From assembly GCA_032125995.1 (NCBI GenBank), contig JAQBBQ010000043.1, forward strand, positions 1 to 7,050: a stretch of 7,050 nt of DNA, written 5' to 3'. The notes under the pieces are model-generated. The model searched no databases, had not been told where the DNA came from, and was given only the letters and a program-made list of their open reading frames with translations. The DNA is from SG8-39 sp032125995 (lineage in GTDB: Bacteria; Pseudomonadota; Gammaproteobacteria; Burkholderiales; SG8-39). Shown here piece after piece: positions 1 through 6,225 of the stretch (within the stretch, counting starts at the first letter, position 1; the number at the start of each line of letters is the position of its first letter). A program made the position numbers and the translations under genes.

Positions 1-290
1 ACCACCTGCTGCTCAAGTGCTGCTGGGTGCCGCGCGCGCAGCCGCGCTTCCTTGAGTGCTTCGATGCGCTCACCGCGGCGTACCTCGCGCACCACGCGCC
101 GCAAGGCCTGGAGGCGCGGGCGGCGACCCTGCTGCCGGGCCTGCTGCTGGCGAGAGTCGACGGCAAATCGCCCGTCGAGTACCTGACGGAGGAAACGCAG
201 AAAGCGCGCGTGCGTCGGGTGGCGCGCGCCCTGCTCGCCTCGCCGCCCGCCCGGCTCGTCGAAGTCCGTGCTGCATGGCAAGAATCGTAG
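1..290 (+). CDS. C-terminal part of a probable APH-like phosphotransferase (partial)
   Basis: The reading frame is open at the left edge (first full codon at base 3) and runs 95 codons to a TAG at 288-290. The protein therefore starts outside the window, and the GTG at 27 is an internal codon. The visible part is alpha-helical. It contains the segment LLLARVDGKSPVEYL near residues 48-62 of the fragment, which from memory resembles the C-terminal helical region of uncharacterised aminoglycoside-phosphotransferase-fold (APH/choline-kinase-like) proteins. Such enzymes transfer the ATP gamma-phosphate to a hydroxyl of a small molecule in the cytoplasm. The catalytic loop (HxD) and the metal-binding Asp would lie upstream, so activity cannot be judged. 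Its last 16 bases overlap the start of the enolase-like gene, which implies one transcript and probably translational coupling. Family call moderate; substrate unknown. Confidence 0.55.
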   Translation, partial: HLLLKCCWVPRAQPRFLECFDALTAAYLAHHAPQGLEARAATLLPGLLLARVDGKSPVEYLTEETQKARVRRVARALLASPPARLVEVRAAWQES

Positions 291-1504
291 ACGTCCGCGC
301 CCGCCGCGTCTGGGATTCGCGAGGGCGACCTACCGTGGAAGCCGAGGTGCATCTCAAAGGCGCGGGCGGGCGCGCCATCGCCCCCGCGGGGGCGTCGACC
401 GGCGCGGGCGAGGCAAAAGCGCTGGAAGCGGATGTTGCCGTGCGCAACGTGAATACGGTGATTCGCGCCGCATTGCTGGGCGTGGACGCGCGCCAGCAGG
501 AGACCGTGGACCGCAAGCTCATCGCGCTCGACGGCACGCCGGACAAGTCGCGCCTGGGCGCCAACACCATGGTTGCCGTGTCCCTCGCCTGTATCCAGGC
601 TTCGGCCGCGGCGGCGCGCAAACCCCTGTGGCGCCACCTGGCCGGCGAGAAGCGCGTGGCGATGCCAGTGCCGCAGGTGCAGATCTATGGCGGCGGCGCG
701 CACGCCCGAGGGCGCGTAGACATCCAGGACTACATGATTGTCTGCCGCGGCGCCGGCAGCTTCGCCGAGAGCCTGGCGTGGACCGCCGAGGTGTATCGCG
801 CAGCCGGCGCCAGGTTGGCGAAGAAAGGTGCGCTGCGGGGCGTAGCCGACGAAGGCGGCTACTGGCCTTCGTTCAAGTCGAACGAGGAGGGCCTCGCCGA
901 GCTGGTAGGGGCGATCAGCGACGCGGGCTTCGAGCCGGGCGCCGACATCGCCATCGCGCTCGACGTGGCGGCCAGCCAGTTCTACCGCGGCGGGCGCTAC
1001 CTGCTGGCGCTTGAGAACCGCTCGCTCACGGCAGAGCAATTTCACTCGATGCTGCTGCGCTGGCTGGACGCCTACCCCATCGTCTCGATCGAGGATCCTT
1101 TTGCGGAGAACGACGCGGAGGCGATGCGGGCCTTCACCAGGGCCGTGGGCACGCGCGTGCAGGTCGTCGGCGACGACCTGTTCGTCACCCAGGCTGAAAA
1201 GTTAGATGCGCACTTGGCGAACACCGTCCTGCTGAAGCCGAACCAGGTCGGCACTGTGACCGAGACACTCGCCTGCTGGACTGCGGCGCAGGCGAAAGGC
1301 ATGCGCGCAATCGTTTCCGCGCGCTCCGGCGAAACCGAGGACATCAGCATCGTCCACCTGGCGGTGGGCTGGGGCGTGTCCCAGCTCAAGGTCGGCAGTT
1401 TCGCGCGCTCGGAGCGCATGGCGAAGTGGAACGAGGGCCTGCGCATCGAGGAACAGTTGGGCAGCAAGGCGCTGCCCTTCCCGGCCAGCAGGCTGTTCAA
1501 ATAG
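275..1504 (+). CDS. eno: Divergent enolase-superfamily protein (phosphopyruvate hydratase-like paralogue)
   Basis: This 409-residue protein matches enolase over its whole length; bacterial enolases are usually about 425-432. True enolase interconverts 2-phosphoglycerate and phosphoenolpyruvate using two Mg ions. By yeast numbering recalled from memory, the loop Ser39 is S41, His159 is H143, Glu211 is E193 (DEGG), and the metal ligands Asp246/Glu295/Asp320 are D230/E273/D300. Lys345 is K321, Arg374/Ser375 are R350/S351, and Lys396 is K372. Differences: Glu168 is Asp (D152), His373 is Ala (A349), the NGG before the active-site His is GGG, and about 11 residues around the usual RDGD...GKGV segment are missing near residues 48-56. 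ATG 275 is chosen because the homology starts at once (ARIVDVRARRVWDSRG); the open frame upstream to base 56 lies inside the kinase gene and has no enolase similarity. No strong ribosome site is seen, which fits coupling to the overlapping upstream gene. Fold certain; reaction uncertain. The symbol reflects family only. Confidence 0.88.
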   Translation: MARIVDVRARRVWDSRGRPTVEAEVHLKGAGGRAIAPAGASTGAGEAKALEADVAVRNVNTVIRAALLGVDARQQETVDRKLIALDGTPDKSRLGANTMVAVSLACIQASAAAARKPLWRHLAGEKRVAMPVPQVQIYGGGAHARGRVDIQDYMIVCRGAGSFAESLAWTAEVYRAAGARLAKKGALRGVADEGGYWPSFKSNEEGLAELVGAISDAGFEPGADIAIALDVAASQFYRGGRYLLALENRSLTAEQFHSMLLRWLDAYPIVSIEDPFAENDAEAMRAFTRAVGTRVQVVGDDLFVTQAEKLDAHLANTVLLKPNQVGTVTETLACWTAAQAKGMRAIVSARSGETEDISIVHLAVGWGVSQLKVGSFARSERMAKWNEGLRIEEQLGSKALPFPASRLFK

Positions 1505-1518
1505 GGACAGCCCCCATT
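1500..1518. repeat. Short REP-like palindrome at the convergent gene junction
   Basis: A 19-base imperfect inverted repeat (AAT-a-GGG, five-base loop, CCC-c-ATT) spans the junction of the two convergent genes. It contains the enolase-like TAG stop (1502-1504), and its right end carries the first two bases of the complement of the ATPase TAA stop (1517-1519). Its core GGGACAGCCCC resembles the GGGGTCAGACCCC core of the palindromes near 6966-7031, with CAG at the centre. It may act as a weak bidirectional terminator, but there is no long T run on either strand. Membership in the same repeat family is inferred from similarity. Confidence 0.45.
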
Positions 1519-2173
1519 AAAGCGCGCGCAAGCCGTTAGCGTCCAGGCGGTAGCGCCGGTCGCAGGTGGCGGCCGCGGCCTCGGAGTGCGTGACGAGGAT
1601 GCCGGCGGCGCCATGGCGCTTTACCTGCCCTCGCAGCACTTCGAGAACCTGGCGCGCATTGTCCGGGTCGAGGTTGCCGGTGGGTTCGTCCGCGAGCACC
1701 AGCTTGGGCGCACCGACCAGGGCGCGCGCGATCGCGATTCGCTGCAGCTCGCCGCCCGAGAGCTCGCGCGGTGCGCTTGCCTCGCGGCCCGCCAGGCCGA
1801 CGGCGGCGATGAGCGCGCGCGCACGACGCTCGATTTCGGTTTGCACCACCCCGCGCAGGAGCAGCGGTAAGCCGACGTTTTGCAGCAACGTGAGATGCGG
1901 CAGGACGTGAAACGCCTGAAACACGAAGCCGAAGCGCTCGCGCCGCAGGCGCGTCGCAACGGCGTCGTCAAGGCCGGTCATCTCCAGGCCGTCGATCTGC
2001 ACCCGCCCGGCATCGGCCGGCTCAAGCCCCGCGATGATGTTCAGCAGCGTGGACTTGCCGATACCCGACTCACCGACCACCGCCACGTACTCGCCCGCGT
2101 CGAGACGCAGCGATACCTCGTGCAGCACAACGCGGCTGCCAAAGCGTTTTGTGACGCCGGTCAATTCCAGCAT
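1517..2173 (-). CDS. ABC transporter ATP-binding protein, LolD/MacB/FtsE-type, without a visible permease
   Basis: This 218-residue protein is one complete ABC ATPase domain of the small type that works with MacB/FtsX-like permeases (lipoprotein release, peptide or drug efflux, cell-division roles). Visible motifs in order are Walker A GESGIGKST (34-42), Q-loop Q86, signature LSGGE (138-142), Walker B LVLADE (158-163), D-loop NLD (167-169) and switch His H196 in VTHS. The ADEPTGNLD run and the IIAGLEPADAG segment are typical of this subfamily. All catalytic residues are present, so it should bind and hydrolyse ATP at the inner face of the membrane. No partner permease is seen on either side: the gene converges on the enolase-like gene 12 bases away and diverges from the importer operon. 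It may pair with a permease encoded elsewhere. ATG at 2173 is the natural start (MLELTGVTKRF); no clear Shine-Dalgarno precedes it. Confidence 0.9.
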   Translation of the reverse strand: MLELTGVTKRFGSRVVLHEVSLRLDAGEYVAVVGESGIGKSTLLNIIAGLEPADAGRVQIDGLEMTGLDDAVATRLRRERFGFVFQAFHVLPHLTLLQNVGLPLLLRGVVQTEIERRARALIAAVGLAGREASAPRELSGGELQRIAIARALVGAPKLVLADEPTGNLDPDNARQVLEVLRGQVKRHGAAGILVTHSEAAAATCDRRYRLDANGLRAL

Positions 2174-2182
2174 GGCCCACGC

Positions 2183-2188
2183 ACTATA
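2183..2188 (-). promoter_or_regulatory. Possible -10 element (TATAGT) for the minus-strand ATPase gene
   Basis: On the minus strand TATAGT (5 of 6 to TATAAT) ends 9 bases before the ATPase ATG. It lies in the 8-base palindrome ACTATAGT (2183-2190), so the same hexamer also reads on the plus strand. No -35 hexamer is found at 16-18 bases on either strand. If used for the ATPase, the transcript would be nearly leaderless, which would fit the missing Shine-Dalgarno. Low confidence. Confidence 0.22.
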
Positions 2189-2236
2189 GTTCTTCCGGAC
2201 CGCCCGGGCCCCTGGGTGCCCCGTCGGCGCACAGTG

Positions 2237-2265
2237 TGGACACCTCCAAACCCTCTTGCTAGACT
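2237..2265 (+). promoter_or_regulatory. Sigma70-type promoter of the importer operon
   Basis: TGGACA (2237-2242, 5 of 6 to TTGACA), a 17-base spacer and TAGACT (2260-2265, 4 of 6 to TATAAT) preceded by TG at 2257-2258 (extended -10) form a well-spaced promoter. Transcription would start near 2272, leaving a leader of about 70 bases before the binding-protein ATG. The -35 hexamer overlaps a small inverted repeat GTGTGGACAC (2234-2243), a possible operator. Called from consensus only. Confidence 0.55.
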
Positions 2266-2293
2266 GCCTGCGCCGCAGTTCTAAGAACGCATG

Positions 2294-2323
2294 GCGGCCG
2301 CAGCGCGATCCTGCGTCGGCCGC
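2294..2323 (+). promoter_or_regulatory. GC-rich hairpin in the leader of the binding-protein mRNA
   Basis: GCGGCCG (2294-2300) is perfectly complementary to CGGCCGC (2317-2323). Three further inner pairs, CAG (2301-2303) with CTG (2311-2313), are possible across a three-base bulge, with a seven-base loop. The hairpin lies between the predicted start of transcription and the ribosome binding site at 2334. It could protect the 5' end of an abundant mRNA or modulate initiation. There is no T run, so it is not a terminator. The structure is seen; the function is inferred. Confidence 0.4.
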
Positions 2324-2333
2324 TGGTCCAATC

Positions 2334-2340
2334 GGAGGAG
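2334..2340 (+). promoter_or_regulatory. Strong ribosome binding site for the substrate-binding protein
   Basis: GGAGGAG ends three bases before ATG 2344; its GGAGG core is five bases from the start codon. It is by far the best Shine-Dalgarno in the window and fixes the start of the binding-protein gene. Confidence 0.8.
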
Positions 2341-2343
2341 ATC

Positions 2344-3534
2344 ATGGTGCGCAATTCCATTCGCTCGCTTTCTGCCGCGTTGCTCGCGACCTCGCTCGTC
2401 GCCGGCCCCGCAATCGCTGCCGACACGGTCAAGATCGGTTTCATCACGACGCTGTCCGGCCCGGCAGGAATCATCGGCAAAGACATGAAACAATCGGTCG
2501 AACTCGCAATCGAGCATCTCGGTGGCAAGATGGGAGGCATCCCGGTCGAGGTGATCTTCGGCGACGATCAGCGCAAGCCCGATGTCGGCAAACAAGTTGC
2601 CGACGCAATGATCAAGCGGGATAAGGTCGATTTCGTCTCGGGCATCATCTGGTCGAACATCATGCTCGCCGTTGCGCCGTCGGTGACCGCAGCCGGCACG
2701 ATGATGATCGGCACCAACGCAGGTCCCCACCAGCTCGCGGGAAAGTTGTGCAGCGAGCGCTTCTTCACCACCTCGTGGCAGAACGACTCGACGCCTGAGG
2801 CGATGGGCAAGCACCTGCAGGACCTCGGCCTGAACGACGTTTACCTGATGGCGCCGAACTACGCCGCCGGCAAGGACATGCTCACGGGGTTCAAGCGCTA
2901 CTTCAAGGGTCGCATCGCGGGCGAGGTCTACACCAAGCTCGGCCAGTCCGACTACCAGGCGGAACTCAGCCAGTTGCGCGCGAAAAACCCGAAGGCGGTG
3001 TTCGTCTTCCTGCCGGGCGGCATGGGCATCCAGTTCCTCAAGCAATATTCGCAAGCCGGCCTGCGCGGCCAGTATCCGCTGTATTCGGTGTACACCGTGG
3101 ACGAACTCTCTCTGCCTGCGGTGCGCCATGCGGCGCTCGGCCAGCTCGAGACGCGCTATTGGAGCCAGGACCTGAAGAACGCGGCAAACCAGAAGTTCGT
3201 CTCCGCGTACAAGAAGAAATACGGCAGGCCGCCCTCCTTCTACGGCGCGCAGAGCTACGACGGCATGATGCTGATTGACTCGGCGGTGCGCGCAGTCAAG
3301 GGCAACCTGAAGGATCAGAAGGGCATGATCCGCGCGATGCGCAAAGCGAACTACGCCTCGACGCGCGGCAAGTACAGCTACAACACAAATCACTTCCCAA
3401 TCCAGAACTACTATCTGCTGAAAGCGGTGGCTGGGGCGGGCGGTGCCGACGCCGTCCCGGTGATGGAGATTCAGAAGACCGTATTTAGCAATCACAAAGA
3501 CGCTTACTACAAAGAGTGCAAGATGAAGTGGTAG
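2344..3534 (+). CDS. Periplasmic substrate-binding protein of a branched-chain-amino-acid-type ABC importer
   Basis: This 396-residue protein begins with a Sec signal peptide: basic start (R3, R7), hydrophobic core about residues 9-22, and AIA before a probable cut between A25 and A26. The mature part begins ADTVKIGFITTLSGPAG, the standard opening of the LivJ/LivK-like family (Peripla_BP_6, two-lobed type I fold), and fills the usual family length. Its job is to bind the ligand in the periplasm and deliver it to LivHM. The ligand is not readable: the ligand-pocket region around residues 100-130 (SGIIWSN, then GTNAGP) differs from E. coli LivJ/LivK as I recall them. Paralogues of this type carry branched-chain amino acids, amides, urea or aromatic acids. 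Two cysteines are visible in the mature protein, in GKLCSE and near the C-terminus (KECKMKW), and could form a disulfide. It is the first gene of a five-gene operon and has its own strong promoter, ribosome site and downstream terminator, which together predict high expression. Confidence 0.93.
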   Translation: MVRNSIRSLSAALLATSLVAGPAIAADTVKIGFITTLSGPAGIIGKDMKQSVELAIEHLGGKMGGIPVEVIFGDDQRKPDVGKQVADAMIKRDKVDFVSGIIWSNIMLAVAPSVTAAGTMMIGTNAGPHQLAGKLCSERFFTTSWQNDSTPEAMGKHLQDLGLNDVYLMAPNYAAGKDMLTGFKRYFKGRIAGEVYTKLGQSDYQAELSQLRAKNPKAVFVFLPGGMGIQFLKQYSQAGLRGQYPLYSVYTVDELSLPAVRHAALGQLETRYWSQDLKNAANQKFVSAYKKKYGRPPSFYGAQSYDGMMLIDSAVRAVKGNLKDQKGMIRAMRKANYASTRGKYSYNTNHFPIQNYYLLKAVAGAGGADAVPVMEIQKTVFSNHKDAYYKECKMKW

Positions 3535-3555
3535 GCGCAGGCACCAGGCGTGGAA

Positions 3556-3584
3556 GGGCGCGGCTAGACCGCGCCCTTTTTTTT
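3556..3584 (+). terminator. Rho-independent terminator between the binding-protein and livH genes
   Basis: An 8-base-pair perfect GC stem, GGGCGCGG (3556-3563) with CCGCGCCC (3569-3576), closes a five-base loop CTAGA and is followed by eight T residues (3577-3584). It lies 21 bases after the binding-protein stop and 8 bases before the livH ATG. It should end many transcripts after the binding-protein gene and let a fraction read through, setting the usual excess of binding protein over membrane complex. It may also protect the 3' end of the short mRNA. Confidence 0.9.
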
Positions 3585-3592
3585 ATAGACCG

Positions 3593-4516
3593 ATGAACGC
3601 GATCCTGATTGCCGAGCAAACCCTGAACGGGCTGCAGTTCGGCGCGATGCTGTTCCTGATGGCCGCGGGCCTCACGCTCGTATTCGGCATCATGAACATG
3701 GTGAACCTTGCGCACGGTTCGATGTACATGGTTGGCGCGTATCTCGCGGTCACCCTCACCCAATGGACGGGTTCGTACATCCTCGGCGTTCTGCTCGCCC
3801 TTGTCGGCACGCTGGTCGTCGGCGTCGTGGTCGAAGTCGTTGCACTGCGCACGCTCTACGAACGCGACCACCTCGACCAGGTACTTGCGACCTTCGGGCT
3901 GATTCTGTTCTTCAACGAATTGATCGCGATCCTCTGGGGACGTGCGGCGCTGTACAACGACATCCCGCAGTATCTTTCAGGCCACGTCGATCTCTTCACC
4001 AACGTGCGCTACCCGGTCTACCGGTTCGCAATCATCGTCGTCGGTGCGGTCGTCGCATTGCTGCTGTGGTATGTGGTCGCGCGAACTCGGCTGGGGATGT
4101 TGATCCGGGCCGGCGCGTCCAACCGGACCATGGTCGCGGCGCTCGGCATCAACATCCGACTGCTCTACACGATCGTGTTCGGGGTCGGCGCCGCGCTCGC
4201 CGGACTGGCCGGCCTGATGGCGGGGCCGATCTACGCCGTCCAGCCCGGCATGGGCGAGGAAATCCTCATCTCGGTGTTCGTCGTCATCGTCATCGGCGGC
4301 ATCGGCTCGATCCGCGGCGCACTCGCGGGGGCGCTGATCGTCGGCATGGTCGACACGATGGGGCGTGCGTTCCTCAAGCCGGTGCTCGGCACGCTGATCT
4401 CACCGACCGCCGCGGAGGCCGCCGGGCCGGCACTCGCCTCGATGCTGATCTACCTGCTGATGGCGATCGTACTCGCGCTGCGGCCCGAAGGCCTGTTCCC
4501 GGCGAAGGGGCACTGA
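3593..4516 (+). CDS. livH: LivH-type inner-membrane permease of the importer
   Basis: This 307-residue, very hydrophobic protein belongs to the LivH branch of the BPD_transp_2 family, with about eight membrane segments. The N-terminal signature GLTLVFGIMNMVNLAHGSMY (26-45) and the conserved cytoplasmic GGIGSIRG (235-242), part of the ATPase-contact region, are both present, as is the typical ending RPEGLFP. The length is close to the family norm, with a slightly long loop before the last membrane helix (about residues 265-280). With LivM it forms the membrane channel. ATG 3593 is chosen because the first residues (MNAILIAEQTLNGL) align with the family start, although no Shine-Dalgarno is visible: the bases before it are the terminator T run and ATAGACCG. 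Expression therefore depends on read-through and on atypical initiation. It is separated from livM by one base. Confidence 0.93.
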   Translation: MNAILIAEQTLNGLQFGAMLFLMAAGLTLVFGIMNMVNLAHGSMYMVGAYLAVTLTQWTGSYILGVLLALVGTLVVGVVVEVVALRTLYERDHLDQVLATFGLILFFNELIAILWGRAALYNDIPQYLSGHVDLFTNVRYPVYRFAIIVVGAVVALLLWYVVARTRLGMLIRAGASNRTMVAALGINIRLLYTIVFGVGAALAGLAGLMAGPIYAVQPGMGEEILISVFVVIVIGGIGSIRGALAGALIVGMVDTMGRAFLKPVLGTLISPTAAEAAGPALASMLIYLLMAIVLALRPEGLFPAKGH

Positions 4517-4517
4517 G

Positions 4518-5462
4518 ATGCGCGGGCGGCTTCGATTGCTTGTGCTGATTGGCGGCCTGGCGCTGATTGCGGCGGTGCCGTTCATTGCCGCATTCTTCGA
4601 TCAACCGTTTTACGTCGACCTGCTGCGCCGCGTGATGATCTTCGCCATTGCAGCGCTGAGTCTCAACCTGATTCTCGGCTACGGCGGCATGGTGTCCTTC
4701 GGCCACGCGGCCTACCTCGGTGTCGGCGGCTACGCCGTCGCGATCCTCGCCCAGCACGGCATCCACAACGGTTTCGTCCAGCTCGCGGTCGCGGTCGGCG
4801 CATCCGCGCTGGTCGCACTCGTGATCGGCGCGGTGTCGATCCGCACCAGCGGCATCTATTTCATCATGATCACCCTCGCCTTCACCCAGATGCTCTACTT
4901 CCTCGGCATCTCGCTCGAAGAATACGGCGGCGACGACGGGCTGCGGCTCGCCGCGCTGAGTGATTTCGCCGGGCTGATCAATCTCAAGAATGGCACCGCG
5001 TTCTATTACCTGGTGTTCGCGGTCATGGTAGCGTTCCTTTACATCGTGCATCGGATCGTGCATTCGCGCTTCGGCATGGTGATCCGCGCGGCAAAATCGA
5101 ACGAACCCCGCACCCGCGCGATCGGCTTCTCGCCCTACCTCTACCGGCTTGGTGCATTCGTCATCGCCGGCGCAATGTGCGGGGTCGCCGGCCTTCTGCT
5201 GGTCAACCATACCGCCTACCTCACCCCCGATTTCATGCATTGGACGCGCTCGGGCGAGATCATGTTCATGGTGATCCTCGGCGGTATCGGCACGTCGATC
5301 GGCCCAGTGCTGGGCGCCTTTGTGTTCCTCCTGCTCGAAGACATCCTGGCTGGGTGGACCGTGCACTGGCAGATCATCCTCGGGCCGTTCCTGATCCTGG
5401 TCGTCCTGTTCGCCAAGCGCGGCCTGGCGGGCCTGATACCCGGGGGCGATCGCAATGACTGA
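4518..5462 (+). CDS. livM: LivM-type inner-membrane permease of the importer
   Basis: This 314-residue hydrophobic protein is the second permease of the channel. It shows the LivM signature LSLNLILGYGGMVSFGHAAY (47-66), the IRTSGIYFIMITLAFTQ segment after it, a DDGL motif typical of LivM, and GGIGTSIGP (255-263) in the conserved ATPase-contact region. The ending FAKRGLAGLIPG is also typical. The start ATG lies one base after the livH stop and is preceded by GAAGGGG (4504-4510) at seven bases, a usable ribosome site inside the end of livH. Its 3' end overlaps the start of livG by 8 bases, which indicates coupled translation. Length and motif order are normal, with no sign of damage. Confidence 0.93.
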   Translation: MRGRLRLLVLIGGLALIAAVPFIAAFFDQPFYVDLLRRVMIFAIAALSLNLILGYGGMVSFGHAAYLGVGGYAVAILAQHGIHNGFVQLAVAVGASALVALVIGAVSIRTSGIYFIMITLAFTQMLYFLGISLEEYGGDDGLRLAALSDFAGLINLKNGTAFYYLVFAVMVAFLYIVHRIVHSRFGMVIRAAKSNEPRTRAIGFSPYLYRLGAFVIAGAMCGVAGLLLVNHTAYLTPDFMHWTRSGEIMFMVILGGIGTSIGPVLGAFVFLLLEDILAGWTVHWQIILGPFLILVVLFAKRGLAGLIPGGDRND

Positions 5463-6210
5463 GCCGCTGCTCGACGTGGAAGGCCTGGTCAAGGCCTTTG
5501 GTGCGCTGCGTGCCACCGACGGGGTGACGTTCGATGTGCTACCCGGAGAAACGCACGCCATCATCGGTCCGAACGGCGCGGGCAAGACGACGCTCATCGC
5601 GCAGCTTGCCGGTAACCTGCGCTCCGACGCAGGGCGCATTCGGTTCGCGGGCGAGGACATTAGTGCGCTCGGCACCGCCGCGCGTTCACACAAAGGGCTT
5701 GCGCGCTCGTTCCAGATCACGAGTATCTATCGCGAGTTCAGCGTGCTCGATAACGTGTCGCTGGCGGTGCAGGCGCATGCCGGACATAGCTTTCGCTTCT
5801 GGCGTCCTGCGCGCGAAGACGCGGCGCTGCATGTTCCGGCACGCGCGATCCTGAACGAGGTCGGCCTCGGTGGCCGCGCGGAGGTGCTGGCCGCGAACCT
5901 TGCGCACGGCGAGCAGCGCCAGCTCGAGATCGCGATGGTGCTCGCCACCGAGCCGCGCCTGCTGCTGCTCGACGAGCCCGTGGCTGGCATGGGCATCGAC
6001 GAATCGCAGCGTATGGTGGCGTTCCTCGGCACGCTGAAAGGGCGCCAGACCATCGTCCTCGTCGAGCACGACATGGATGCCGTGTTCACGCTCGCGGACC
6101 GGATATCGGTGCTGGTCTACGGCCGCATCATCGCCACCGGCACGCCCGAGGAAATCCGCGCCAACCGCGAAGTGCGCGCGGCCTACCTCGGCGAGGAAGT
6201 CGAGGACTGA
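5455..6210 (+). CDS. livG: LivG-type ATP-binding protein of the importer
   Basis: This 251-residue ABC ATPase carries Walker A GPNGAGKTT (38-46), Q-loop Q87 in ARSFQ, signature LAHGEQ (149-154, the LivG-type replacement of LSGGQ), Walker B LLLLDE (169-174), the following PVAGM, and switch His H205 in VEHDMD. The C-terminus ends YGRIIATGTPEEI and AAYLGEE, typical of LivG. It should form a heterodimer with LivF under the LivHM channel and power import. The start ATG 5455 lies within the last codons of livM (8-base overlap), with only a weak G-rich stretch upstream, so translation is probably coupled. All catalytic residues are intact. Assignment to LivG rather than LivF rests on the LAHGEQ signature and the VEHDMD switch region. 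Confidence 0.94.
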   Translation: MTEPLLDVEGLVKAFGALRATDGVTFDVLPGETHAIIGPNGAGKTTLIAQLAGNLRSDAGRIRFAGEDISALGTAARSHKGLARSFQITSIYREFSVLDNVSLAVQAHAGHSFRFWRPAREDAALHVPARAILNEVGLGGRAEVLAANLAHGEQRQLEIAMVLATEPRLLLLDEPVAGMGIDESQRMVAFLGTLKGRQTIVLVEHDMDAVFTLADRISVLVYGRIIATGTPEEIRANREVRAAYLGEEVED

Positions 6211-6225
6211 GCGCGCGGAACCACG

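Noticed and set aside
56..274. N-terminal extension of the enolase-like protein to an earlier start
   Set aside because: The extra 73 residues are out of frame within the kinase gene, Ala/Arg-rich and unlike enolase; homology begins exactly at ATG 275.
268..1014. Second forward frame overlapping the enolase-like gene
   Set aside because: It is Arg-rich shadow coding in another frame of a gene with strong homology over its full length.
2291..2488. Possible upstream small ORF in the importer leader
   Set aside because: It has no ribosome site, its ATG sits in the leader hairpin, and it runs out of frame into the binding-protein gene.
2281..3495. Long open frame on the minus strand opposite the binding-protein gene (404 codons)
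   Set aside because: It lies wholly antisense to a clearly homologous gene, its translation is rich in Arg, His, Ala and Val without family resemblance, and such open antisense frames are expected in GC-rich DNA.
4374..5720. Long open frame on the minus strand across livH, livM and livG (448 codons)
   Set aside because: It crosses three well-supported genes on the other strand, and its composition (many Asp, His, Glu and Arg) is the mirror of membrane-protein codons.
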